Source: Candidatus Woesearchaeota archaeon (GTDB lineage: Archaea; Nanobdellota; Nanobdellia; Woesearchaeales; JAFCFN01). Taken from it: 13,256 nucleotides of DNA. The notes beneath the pieces were generated by a model. It did no database searches. It was not told the origin of the DNA and was given only the letters and a program-made list of their open reading frames with translations. Shown here piece by piece: positions 5,675 to 12,316 of this stretch (positions are counted from its first letter, which is position 1; each line of letters begins with the position of its first letter). Both the position numbers and the translations under genes were made by a program. The stretch spans positions 1 through 13,256 of the forward strand of contig JAFCEI010000012.1 in assembly GCA_017609245.1 (NCBI GenBank). The letters run 5' to 3'.

Positions 5675-6691
5675 ATGGATGTTAAAAAGCGTGCAGAGCT
5701 TATAAAAAGAGGTTCAGAAGACATCATCACAGAAGAAGATCTTCTAAGGCTTGTAAAGGAGAAGAAACAGATCAAAGCTTATTGGGGGACAGCCCCTACA
5801 GGACCTTTTCATATGGGTCATCTGGCTTCTTTGGGCAAGATCTTTGACATGCAGAAAGCAGGGGTAAAGACAAAGATATTGCTTGCTGATATTCATGCTG
5901 CTTTAGATGATCTAAAGGCTCCATGGGACCAGATCAAGGAGAGGGCAAAGTATTATCAGAAATGCATTGAATTAAGTTTCCCTTGGGATGAAAACCCAGA
6001 ATTTGTAATAGGCAGTTCATTTCAATTAGACAAAAATTATATGCTGGATGTTTTTAAGATTGCTACCTTAGCTACTGTTCCAAGAGCGACCCGAGCTGCT
6101 TCTGAGGTAACTAGGATGAAGAATCCAAAGGTCTCTGAGTTGATATATCCAGTTATGCAAGCCTTGGATGAAGAGTATCTTGGCGTTGATATGCAGTTAG
6201 GAGGCATTGATCAGAGGCATATAATGGCTTTTGCAAGAGAGTATCTGCCAAAAATAGGTTATAGATCAAGGGTAGAGGTCATGAACCCTTTGATGGCTTC
6301 ATTAAAAGGGCCTGGCACTAAGATGAGTGCATCAATCCCAGGAAGTCATATCAAAGTGTATGATTCTGAGAAACAAATCAAAGAAAAGATAAAAAGTTCA
6401 TACTGTCCTGTTGGAAACTTGATTGAAAATCCAATCACTCAACTCTGCCAATACATAATATTCCCTGTCAAAGGCAAGCTGGATATTAAAAGGCCTGAGA
6501 AATTTGGTGGAGATATAACATTTGATTCTTTTAGTGAGCTTTCAAAAGTCTATACAGATAAGAAAGTTCACCCCCTGGATTTAAAAAATGCTGTTGCTTA
6601 TGCTTTGGTTGATATCTTCAAAAAAGCAAGAGAATATTTTGAAAAAAATAAGGATGAATTAAAGAAATTAGGGCCGGATTTCCTACCTTAA
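5675..6691 (+). CDS. tyrS: Tyrosyl-tRNA synthetase (archaeal/eukaryotic type)
   Basis: Charges tRNA-Tyr with tyrosine in the cytoplasm. The protein has 338 residues, a catalytic Rossmann fold with a short C-terminal anticodon-binding part. KAYWGTAPTGPFHMGH (34-49) holds the tyrosine-binding Tyr36 and the HIGH-class motif HMGH (46-49). LLADIHAALDDLKAPW (69-84), QALDEEYLGVDMQLGGIDQRH (162-182) and KMSAS (216-220, the KMSKS equivalent) follow in the usual order. The YWGT, KAPW and GGIDQR blocks resemble eukaryotic cytosolic TyrRS and archaeal relatives rather than bacterial TyrS. TrpRS is the nearest alternative, but these motifs favour Tyr. The ATG at 5675 has AGGAG in front and a TATA box at the leaderless distance. 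It converges on the M16 gene with a 13-base gap. Confidence 0.95.
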   Translation: MDVKKRAELIKRGSEDIITEEDLLRLVKEKKQIKAYWGTAPTGPFHMGHLASLGKIFDMQKAGVKTKILLADIHAALDDLKAPWDQIKERAKYYQKCIELSFPWDENPEFVIGSSFQLDKNYMLDVFKIATLATVPRATRAASEVTRMKNPKVSELIYPVMQALDEEYLGVDMQLGGIDQRHIMAFAREYLPKIGYRSRVEVMNPLMASLKGPGTKMSASIPGSHIKVYDSEKQIKEKIKSSYCPVGNLIENPITQLCQYIIFPVKGKLDIKRPEKFGGDITFDSFSELSKVYTDKKVHPLDLKNAVAYALVDIFKKAREYFEKNKDELKKLGPDFLP

Positions 6692-6704
6692 TAGTTTGCG
6701 TTTA

Positions 6705-7904
6705 TTATTTCTGTTGAATGATTGTGGTTGTATGGTTTTTAAAATATATATCAACTACTTGCTTAATGTCATTTATTGTAACTTTTTTTATTTTTTTAAT
6801 GTAAGTGTTGATCAGTTTCGCGTCTTTTGACAGCTGCCAGAAGTTCATCAGGTTTGCAAGTTTTTGGGAATCCTCTGAATTTAGGATAAATTCCCCTTCT
6901 AAAAATGTTTTTGCCTGTTTTAATTCTTTTTCTGTCAGGTTTTGCAGGTTTTTTATTTCTGTTAATATGATTGATTTAACTTCAGAGATATTTTTCTTGT
7001 CTGTGCTGACATGCGTAGCGAAAAATCCGTGATCTATGCTTGGCTCATGCTCTGCGCCAACATCATATCCCAATCCTCTTTTAGTCCTGATTTCATTGAA
7101 TAGTTTTCCTGATTGGCCCCTGCCCAAAACTGCTTTGATTACATCAAGAACATAAGCATGTTTATGGTTTCTTGGCACTGTCTTATATCCAAGTATCAAA
7201 TAAGATTGGTTTACTGGTCTTTTCTCTGTTTTTTGTTTGGGTTTGGTTTGTTTTGGCTCGTTGATTTGTATTTTTCTTGCCAAAGGTCTTTTTTTGAAAT
7301 TAAAATATTTTTTGATTTTTTGGGTTATCCTTGTTGTATCCCCAACAATCGAGATTATCATGTTTTGGGGAGAGTAATACTTGTTATGAAATTCTACCAT
7401 ATCTTTCCTTTTTAGTTTTGATACTGTTTTTCTGGTTCCGTAGATTGGATTTTTTGTGGGGTGTTTTTGATAGAGATTGTTCAAAAAAAAGAACCACTGG
7501 TAATAAGTCGGTTCATCCATTACCAAATCAACTTCGGACAAAATGACTTGCCTTTCTTTTTCAATCTTCTTTTCATCAAAAACAGGGTTATGTATCAGAT
7601 CTGAAAGAACGTCTAGCGCCAGGTTTGCGTGTTTGTTAGGTATTTTTATTGAATACATTGTCCTGTCATGAGCTGTTGCGGCATTGATATCTCCACCTTT
7701 TGATTCTATTTGGTTTGCTATTTCGTTTGCTGTTCGTTTTTTTGTGCCTTCAAAAAGCATGTGCTCTACAAAATGAGAAATCCCAAAAAGTTCTTTTGAT
7801 TCATCGTTAGATCCTACTTTAACTGCCACTTCTATTGTGATTGAGTTCAGCGGTTTTTTCTCGGTTATCACTGTCAGGCCGTTTGGCAGCTTTGTTATTT
7901 TCAT
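6705..7904 (-). CDS. M16-family zinc metalloprotease (processing-peptidase type)
   Basis: About 399 residues, the length of two-domain M16B enzymes. The inverted zinc motif HFVEH gives ligands His44 and His48 and catalytic Glu47. The third ligand is Glu124 in ILSEVDLVMDEP, exactly 76 residues after His48 as the family requires. The second half carries RGLGYDVGAEHE, the Arg/Tyr pair that helps hold substrate. There is no signal peptide, so it is probably cytoplasmic, cutting peptides or unfolded chains. The frame is open to an ATG at 7949, but I choose 7904: family members begin at MKITKLPNG, and a TATA box is centred 26.5 bp before it. The longer start would also overlap the divergent M24 gene. 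A Lys/Gln-rich linker (about residues 220-232) joins the halves. M16 enzymes are better known from bacteria and organelles, so older transfer is possible. Confidence 0.92.
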   Translation of the reverse strand: MKITKLPNGLTVITEKKPLNSITIEVAVKVGSNDESKELFGISHFVEHMLFEGTKKRTANEIANQIESKGGDINAATAHDRTMYSIKIPNKHANLALDVLSDLIHNPVFDEKKIEKERQVILSEVDLVMDEPTYYQWFFFLNNLYQKHPTKNPIYGTRKTVSKLKRKDMVEFHNKYYSPQNMIISIVGDTTRITQKIKKYFNFKKRPLARKIQINEPKQTKPKQKTEKRPVNQSYLILGYKTVPRNHKHAYVLDVIKAVLGRGQSGKLFNEIRTKRGLGYDVGAEHEPSIDHGFFATHVSTDKKNISEVKSIILTEIKNLQNLTEKELKQAKTFLEGEFILNSEDSQKLANLMNFWQLSKDAKLINTYIKKIKKVTINDIKQVVDIYFKNHTTTIIQQK

Positions 7905-7917
7905 ATTACCAATTATC

Positions 7918-7934
7918 TTTAAATAGTATTTAAT
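7918..7934. promoter_or_regulatory. Symmetric divergent leaderless promoter for the M16 and M24 genes
   Basis: TTTAAATA (7918-7925, + strand) is centred 26.5 bp before the M24 ATG at 7948. ATTAAATA (7934-7927, - strand) is centred 26.5 bp before the M16 ATG at 7904. The two boxes form the palindrome TTAAATAGTATTTAA around G7926, and each ATG is exactly 22 bp from that base. Neither start has a Shine-Dalgarno sequence, so both mRNAs should be leaderless. Because the boxes nearly touch, TBP/TFB binding for one gene may exclude the other. Confidence 0.7.
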
Positions 7935-7947
7935 CTTTACTGAAAAC

Positions 7948-8604
7948 ATGTCAATTCAAAAGATTAAAGAGGCGTGCAAGATAACTGATTCTATACTAAA
8001 AAAATGCATCAAGAATATCAAGGGATTTGAAACAGAAAAAGACATATATGATTATCTGAAAAAAGAGACATTTGCAAGAGGATGCAAACTTGCATTTGAT
8101 CCTGTAGTTGCGATTGGCAGGAACGGAGCTGAGATACATCATAAGGCATGCAGAAGCAAGCTGAAAAAAGGCTTTCTTGTTATTGATTTCGGGGTAAAAT
8201 ACAAAGGACATTGTGCTGACATGACAAGGACTTTATATTTTGGCAGGCCCAGCAAAGAGGAAATGAACATGTATGATTTGGTGCTTTTAGCTCAGCAGGA
8301 GTCAATCAGGGCTCTGGAACCAGGAATGAATTGTTTTAGAGTTGACGGTATTGCAAGAAGCATATTTGGAAAGAAAGCGAGATATTTTAGGCATGGCCTG
8401 GGGCATGGTGTTGGCAGGAAGATCCATCAAACCCCTTCTTTTACACCATGGAACAAACAAAAGCTCAAGAACAATGCTGTGTTGACAATAGAGCCTGGCT
8501 TATATTTCAAGAACAGGTTCGGGATAAGGATTGAGGATACAATCCTGTTAAAAGACAAGCCGATAGTCTTGACAAAAACCAAGAAAGAGTTGATTATAAT
8601 TTAA
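7948..8604 (+). CDS. M24-family metallopeptidase (Xaa-Pro dipeptidase-like, catalytic domain only)
   Basis: 218 residues with the full pita-bread metal centre: Asp80 (VIDFG), Asp91 (ADMTRT), His153 (GHGVG), Glu182 (TIEPGLY) and Glu196 (RIEDT). His64/65 and His160 (KIHQTP) fit the substrate-site histidines. The HGLGHGVG and EPGLY..GIRIEDT blocks point to the PepQ/Xaa-Pro group rather than to methionine aminopeptidase. PepQ and creatinase relatives are usually about 350 residues because of an N-terminal creatinase-like domain, and that domain is absent here. The ATG at 7948 has no ribosome site and fits a leaderless message. It is likely cytoplasmic, removing residues next to proline. A small methionine-aminopeptidase-like activity is the main alternative. 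Its last 11 bases overlap the end of the convergent M29 gene. Confidence 0.9.
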   Translation: MSIQKIKEACKITDSILKKCIKNIKGFETEKDIYDYLKKETFARGCKLAFDPVVAIGRNGAEIHHKACRSKLKKGFLVIDFGVKYKGHCADMTRTLYFGRPSKEEMNMYDLVLLAQQESIRALEPGMNCFRVDGIARSIFGKKARYFRHGLGHGVGRKIHQTPSFTPWNKQKLKNNAVLTIEPGLYFKNRFGIRIEDTILLKDKPIVLTKTKKELIII

Positions 8605-9667
8605 ATGTGAATTTTCCGTTCTTTTGTATTAGTTTGCCGTCAACAAAAATCTTACCGCCCCTTCTGAGATCCTTGACCATGTCCCAATGAACTGCTGACT
8701 TATTTTTTCCTCCGCCTTCAGGATATGCCATGCCCAATGCAAGGTGGATTGTTCCGCCAATCTTCTCGTCAAATAATATCTGTTTGATAAACTGTTTAAT
8801 TTTATAATTAACCCCTATTCCAAATTCTCCCAGCTTACAGCTGCCTTTATCAGTTGCGATCATGTCTTTAAGAAATGGCTCCCCTTTTTCAGCTGTTGCT
8901 TCGATTACTTTTCCTTTGTGAAATTTCAGAGTTATTCCTGAAACTTCCCTTCCACCATAAATTGCAGGATAGGTATATTTTATGTAACCTTCTGTGGAGT
9001 TTTCAACAGGTGCTATAAAAACCTCGCCGTCGGGCATGTTTCTTTTGCCGCAACATTTTATTCCCTGCCTGCCATCTATGCTAAAGGTTATATCTGTATC
9101 CTCTGCAGTAATTCTTACTTGTCTGCCTTTGTCCAAGATTTTTTTCAGCTTTTCCTGTTTTTTTTCTTGTTTTTTCCAATCCTGTAAACAGGCATCATAA
9201 ACAAAATCCTCAAACTCCTCCAAGCTCATCTCAGCATCTTGTGCAAGAGAGTTTGTTGGAAACTGGCATCCGACCCAATTATCTTTCTTGATATGCTCAT
9301 CAGATATTTTTTGAGTAATTTTACTTCTCAAAGATATTTTTTTAGGGTCAACTGTTGTCAGTTCTTTAGTGTTATAAGCTGCACCTATGCTTATTGAACC
9401 TGCTGCCATCTTTGCTTCTATCATGGCGAGCCTTGGAAAGTGCATCAATTGCTCTTTTGAAGCATTTTTATAATAAGTATATGCAAAACCTGGCACAGCA
9501 ACATTTATTTTTGGGTAAGCTCCTTTTTTTAATATTAATTTATAGCACTCAAGGGCCAGTTCTTTAGAAGCTATACCAAAACTTAAATCTATCATATCGC
9601 CTTTTTTAACATTTATAGAATAATTGACGAGTATATCTGCCAGCTTCTTGATTCTTGGGTCTCCCAT
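8594..9667 (-). CDS. M29-family aminopeptidase (AmpS/aminopeptidase T type)
   Basis: 357 residues. The six metal-ligand positions known from thermophilic aminopeptidase T are all seen: Glu215 in NMPDGEVF, Glu281 in LGEFGIG, His308 and Tyr315 in IGGTIHLALGMAYPEGG, and His327 and Asp329 in SAVHWDMV. The 66-residue gap between the two Glu matches the family. It removes N-terminal amino acids from peptides using two metal ions, and there is no export signal. It is somewhat shorter than the usual ~400 residues, mostly before the first ligand. The ATG at 9667 has no ribosome site but has a TATA box at the leaderless distance. It sits 45 bases after the Trm5-like gene on the same strand, so it may be transcribed both from its own promoter and by read-through. 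Confidence 0.95.
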   Translation of the reverse strand: MGDPRIKKLADILVNYSINVKKGDMIDLSFGIASKELALECYKLILKKGAYPKINVAVPGFAYTYYKNASKEQLMHFPRLAMIEAKMAAGSISIGAAYNTKELTTVDPKKISLRSKITQKISDEHIKKDNWVGCQFPTNSLAQDAEMSLEEFEDFVYDACLQDWKKQEKKQEKLKKILDKGRQVRITAEDTDITFSIDGRQGIKCCGKRNMPDGEVFIAPVENSTEGYIKYTYPAIYGGREVSGITLKFHKGKVIEATAEKGEPFLKDMIATDKGSCKLGEFGIGVNYKIKQFIKQILFDEKIGGTIHLALGMAYPEGGGKNKSAVHWDMVKDLRRGGKIFVDGKLIQKNGKFTFKL

Positions 9668-9689
9668 GCTTATTAAGAAAGAGACCGGA

Positions 9690-9697
9690 TATTTAAA
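9690..9697 (-). promoter_or_regulatory. TATA box of the M29 aminopeptidase gene (leaderless)
   Basis: TTTAAATA on the - strand with its centre 26.5 bp before the A of the ATG at 9667, the same distance as for the M16, M24 and TyrRS genes. No Shine-Dalgarno sequence precedes the ATG. Confidence 0.6.
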
Positions 9698-9712
9698 ATT
9701 AACTAAAAAAGA

Positions 9713-10489
9713 TTAAGTTATCTTAAAGTCTGTGCACATCCTGTATATCCTTGGGCCATAGTGTCCACATTTGACTATTTTTAGGATTCTACATTTCTTT
9801 TTCTGTTTCTTACATGCTACACTTATTTTTTCTTTAAGTTTTTTGTTGATATCTGGCTCTTCTTCAAAACCATAAAAATGAATTATGCCTTTCTTGTTTA
9901 ATGATTTTAATGCCAAAGGAAGAAATTCCTCAGCCCCTTTTGGAAGAGGCATTATGATCCTATCGAACTTTTTTTTCAGTTTAGGCAGGATTTTTTTTAC
10001 ATCTCCCTTGAATAGCTTTATGTTGTCTGCCTTGTTCAGGACTAGGTTTTCCAATGCATATTTATGTGCAGAAGGATTCGCCTCTATCCCATATATTTCT
10101 TTTGGGTCAGCATTTTTAGCTATTACCAAAGCATAGGGTGCGATACCTGAGAACATAACAAGAATTATTTCTCCTTTTTTGACTTGTTTTGCGATTCTCA
10201 GCCTTTCTGTAGCAGATCTTGGCGAAAAATATGTTTTTTCTATGTTTAGCCTTAGCCTGACTCCATTTTCTTTGTATTCTGTTTCTTTATTTCTTTTGCC
10301 TGCTAGGTGAGCATACTTTTGTAACCTGTATTTTCCGCTATGAATTCCTTTTTTCTTCACAACGGTCTTGACATGCGGATGTTTTTTAAGAAATTCTTGA
10401 GCTATTTGTTTTTGTCTTTTCTTCAATTCATCAGGAATATCTAAAATCAAAATATCCCCCACAATATCATAGCTAGATGGAAGTTTCAT
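9713..10489 (-). CDS. Trm5-like tRNA (guanine37-N1)-methyltransferase, variant motifs
   Basis: Trm5 methylates N1 of G37 next to the anticodon using SAM, which keeps the reading frame. The 258 residues show a small N-terminal domain (1-45), the Trm5 signature YFSPRSATERLRIA (87-100), a Rossmann SAM site with LVMFSGIAPYALVIAK (110-125), IYGIEANPSAHKYALENLVLNK (132-153) and KGDV (161-164), and IIMPLPKGAEEFL (178-190) at the NLP/NPP catalytic-motif position. Two motifs differ from the model enzymes: the acidic residue of DMFAGVGPF is Val111, and the Asn of NLP is Pro or Met in MPLP. Similar variants may exist in other small-genome archaea (my recollection), so activity and target need testing. 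A Taw-type wyosine enzyme is the alternative. The start follows the transporter stop by one base with no ribosome site, so it is translated by coupling. Confidence 0.8.
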   Translation of the reverse strand: MKLPSSYDIVGDILILDIPDELKKRQKQIAQEFLKKHPHVKTVVKKKGIHSGKYRLQKYAHLAGKRNKETEYKENGVRLRLNIEKTYFSPRSATERLRIAKQVKKGEIILVMFSGIAPYALVIAKNADPKEIYGIEANPSAHKYALENLVLNKADNIKLFKGDVKKILPKLKKKFDRIIMPLPKGAEEFLPLALKSLNKKGIIHFYGFEEEPDINKKLKEKISVACKKQKKKCRILKIVKCGHYGPRIYRMCTDFKIT

Positions 10490-10490
10490 T

Positions 10491-11354
10491 TTAGATTATT
10501 ATCAAGGCCGCTCCTATGATCATTATTATGCATGCTATTATCCTGCGGACCAATCCATGGTCATGAAACAATTCTCCCCCAATGACTACAGCAATAAGTG
10601 TTGATACTCTTTTAATGGGGATTACCAAACTAACAAGTGTTAATGACAATGCTTTAAGATAAAGCAATGTGCCTGCTATTGTCAACAATACAGTAACAAG
10701 AATCAACCGTCCTTGGTTTGTTATTCCTTTTCTTACTCCTTTATACCCATCATAAAAAGCAGAGTGATATGTAAAAAGTATTGCCAGGAAAAAGAAGCGT
10801 GTTATAAAATAATAACTAAAATAATCTGCTTTTGCCAGAATAACTTTGTCCAGTGCAGCTGTTATGCTGTATCCTATCATCGCCAACAGAACGTACATGT
10901 AATATTTTCCTTTAAAAATTTTAAATGGCCTAAAAAAATCCTTGTGTTTGTAATCTATTCCTAATGAGTAAGAGCCTGCCATAATAAGAAAAATGCCTAA
11001 AAACTGCAGTGCCGAGGGGATTTCTCCTAAAAACATAAATGCTATGAAAACCAAAATCAATGGGCTAAGATTTGTCAGTGGAGATACTTCTGATATCTCT
11101 AGATGTCTGTAGCTTTTGGCCAATAAAAGAAGGGAACTTGCTCCAATAAATGATGCTGTGAAAATAATCAAATAAAGCTGAAATGTGTGATTAAAATTAA
11201 CTCTTCCAAAAAACGGGAGGACTATCAACAAATTTATCAAATAAAATGAAACTAAAAACTCAGCTACATGTTCTTTAAAGAGTGCTTTTTTCTTAAGTAT
11301 CCAGCTTAGTGCCACAAAAAATGCAGATAATAAAGCAAAAACATACCACTCCAT
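10491..11354 (-). CDS. EamA/DMT-superfamily membrane transporter
   Basis: 287 residues with about ten hydrophobic helices in two similar halves, residues about 3-133 and 152-287, the classic EamA layout. The segment SEVSPLTNLSPLILVFIAFMFLGEIPS in half 1 and ALSLTLVSLVIPIKRVSTLIAVVIGGELFHDH in half 2 are the paired EamA signatures at the end of each repeat. It sits in the cell membrane and probably exports or imports a small metabolite such as an amino acid, sugar or nucleotide compound; the sequence does not reveal the substrate. It begins two bases after the exchanger gene and ends one base before the Trm5-like gene, inside one operon. Confidence 0.93.
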   Translation of the reverse strand: MEWYVFALLSAFFVALSWILKKKALFKEHVAEFLVSFYLINLLIVLPFFGRVNFNHTFQLYLIIFTASFIGASSLLLLAKSYRHLEISEVSPLTNLSPLILVFIAFMFLGEIPSALQFLGIFLIMAGSYSLGIDYKHKDFFRPFKIFKGKYYMYVLLAMIGYSITAALDKVILAKADYFSYYFITRFFFLAILFTYHSAFYDGYKGVRKGITNQGRLILVTVLLTIAGTLLYLKALSLTLVSLVIPIKRVSTLIAVVIGGELFHDHGLVRRIIACIIMIIGAALIII

Positions 11355-11356
11355 TT

Positions 11357-12316
11357 TTAAACGATAATCCCTTTTATTGATAATTCAACTATGATAAAGA
11401 AGATATATAATAAAATCAGAGATATTCCTTCCTTGATGTTCAGTTTATCGCTACTGTCTAAGAATGTTGCGAACAAAAATGTTGTGACAAGCATGTATGT
11501 GCCGGCTGTTGCGAACAAAAGAAAGTCTGATGAGATTGGATAAATCAAAGAGGTCACACCCAGTATTAAAGTTATGTTTGCTATGTTTGATCCTATCAGA
11601 TTTCCTAAAACCATTTCTGAATGACCTTTTACAGCTGCCTGCGAACTGAATACCAGCTCTGGAAGAGATGTACCTATGGCAATAAGAAAAATACCTACAA
11701 GTATTGGGGGCAGTGCCAGATCTAAAGATATTGCTGTAGCATACTGAACAACAAATTTAGCAGATAGGAATAGGAATGCCAGGCTGATTATGAACAAAAG
11801 TGTTGAAAAGACTATTTTTAGTCTTTTTGTCTTGTTTTCTTCATATTCTTTCTTGAATATTTTTCTTTGAAGATATATTCTTCTTGCATATATAAGGAAT
11901 ACGGCGATCAGGATTACTCCATCTATCCTATTAAGCTGCTGACCAATCAGCATTAAAGTTAAAGGCACTATTGAGATAAAAACAAGATACATGGCATCTG
12001 TTTTGGTCTTTACAGATCTTATTTTTATGCCTCTTGCCAAAAGTATAGGTATGCCTGCTACAAGTGTCAGATTTGCTATGTTTGATCCAATAACTGTACC
12101 CAATGCCAACGCAGTATTTTTAGCTAATGCTGATGTTATGCCTACAAATAATTCAGGTAAAGATGTAGCGATAGCCATTATTATGAATCCTGCGACAAAC
12201 TCTGATAAGCTTAGGAAAGATGCTATCTTTGACAGGTTCTTGACTAATGATGAGCCTGATAAAATCAGAATCAGGCAGGATAATACAAATAATGCTAAGT
12301 TTATTGCTAAAACCAT
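11357..12316 (-). CDS. Sodium/calcium exchanger family (CaCA, YrbG/NCX_Mj type) membrane protein
   Basis: 319 residues with about ten membrane helices and the two inverted alpha repeats of the CaCA superfamily. Repeat 1 has ATSLPE (50-55) and GSNIAN (77-82); repeat 2 has GTSLPE (215-220) and GSNIAN (242-247). The Glu of each SLPE (55, 220) forms the central cation site. It should swap Na+ or H+ for Ca2+ across the cell membrane. From memory, NCX_Mj pairs an Asn with an Asp at the ends of its GSN motifs, while here both are Asn, which could change ion choice or pH dependence. A charged loop with KKEYEENKTKR (155-165) joins the halves. The ATG lies inside the end of the FEN1 gene (10-bp overlap), with AAGGA (12325-12329) eight bases ahead. 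Confidence 0.93.
   Translation of the reverse strand: MVLAINLALFVLSCLILILSGSSLVKNLSKIASFLSLSEFVAGFIIMAIATSLPELFVGITSALAKNTALALGTVIGSNIANLTLVAGIPILLARGIKIRSVKTKTDAMYLVFISIVPLTLMLIGQQLNRIDGVILIAVFLIYARRIYLQRKIFKKEYEENKTKRLKIVFSTLLFIISLAFLFLSAKFVVQYATAISLDLALPPILVGIFLIAIGTSLPELVFSSQAAVKGHSEMVLGNLIGSNIANITLILGVTSLIYPISSDFLLFATAGTYMLVTTFLFATFLDSSDKLNIKEGISLILLYIFFIIVELSIKGIIV

Noticed and set aside
7905..7949. N-terminal extension MFSVKIKYYLKIIGN of the M16 protease (start at 7949)
   Set aside because: Family members start at MKITKLPNG, the extension would cover both TATA boxes and overlap the M24 start, and the promoter distance fits 7904.
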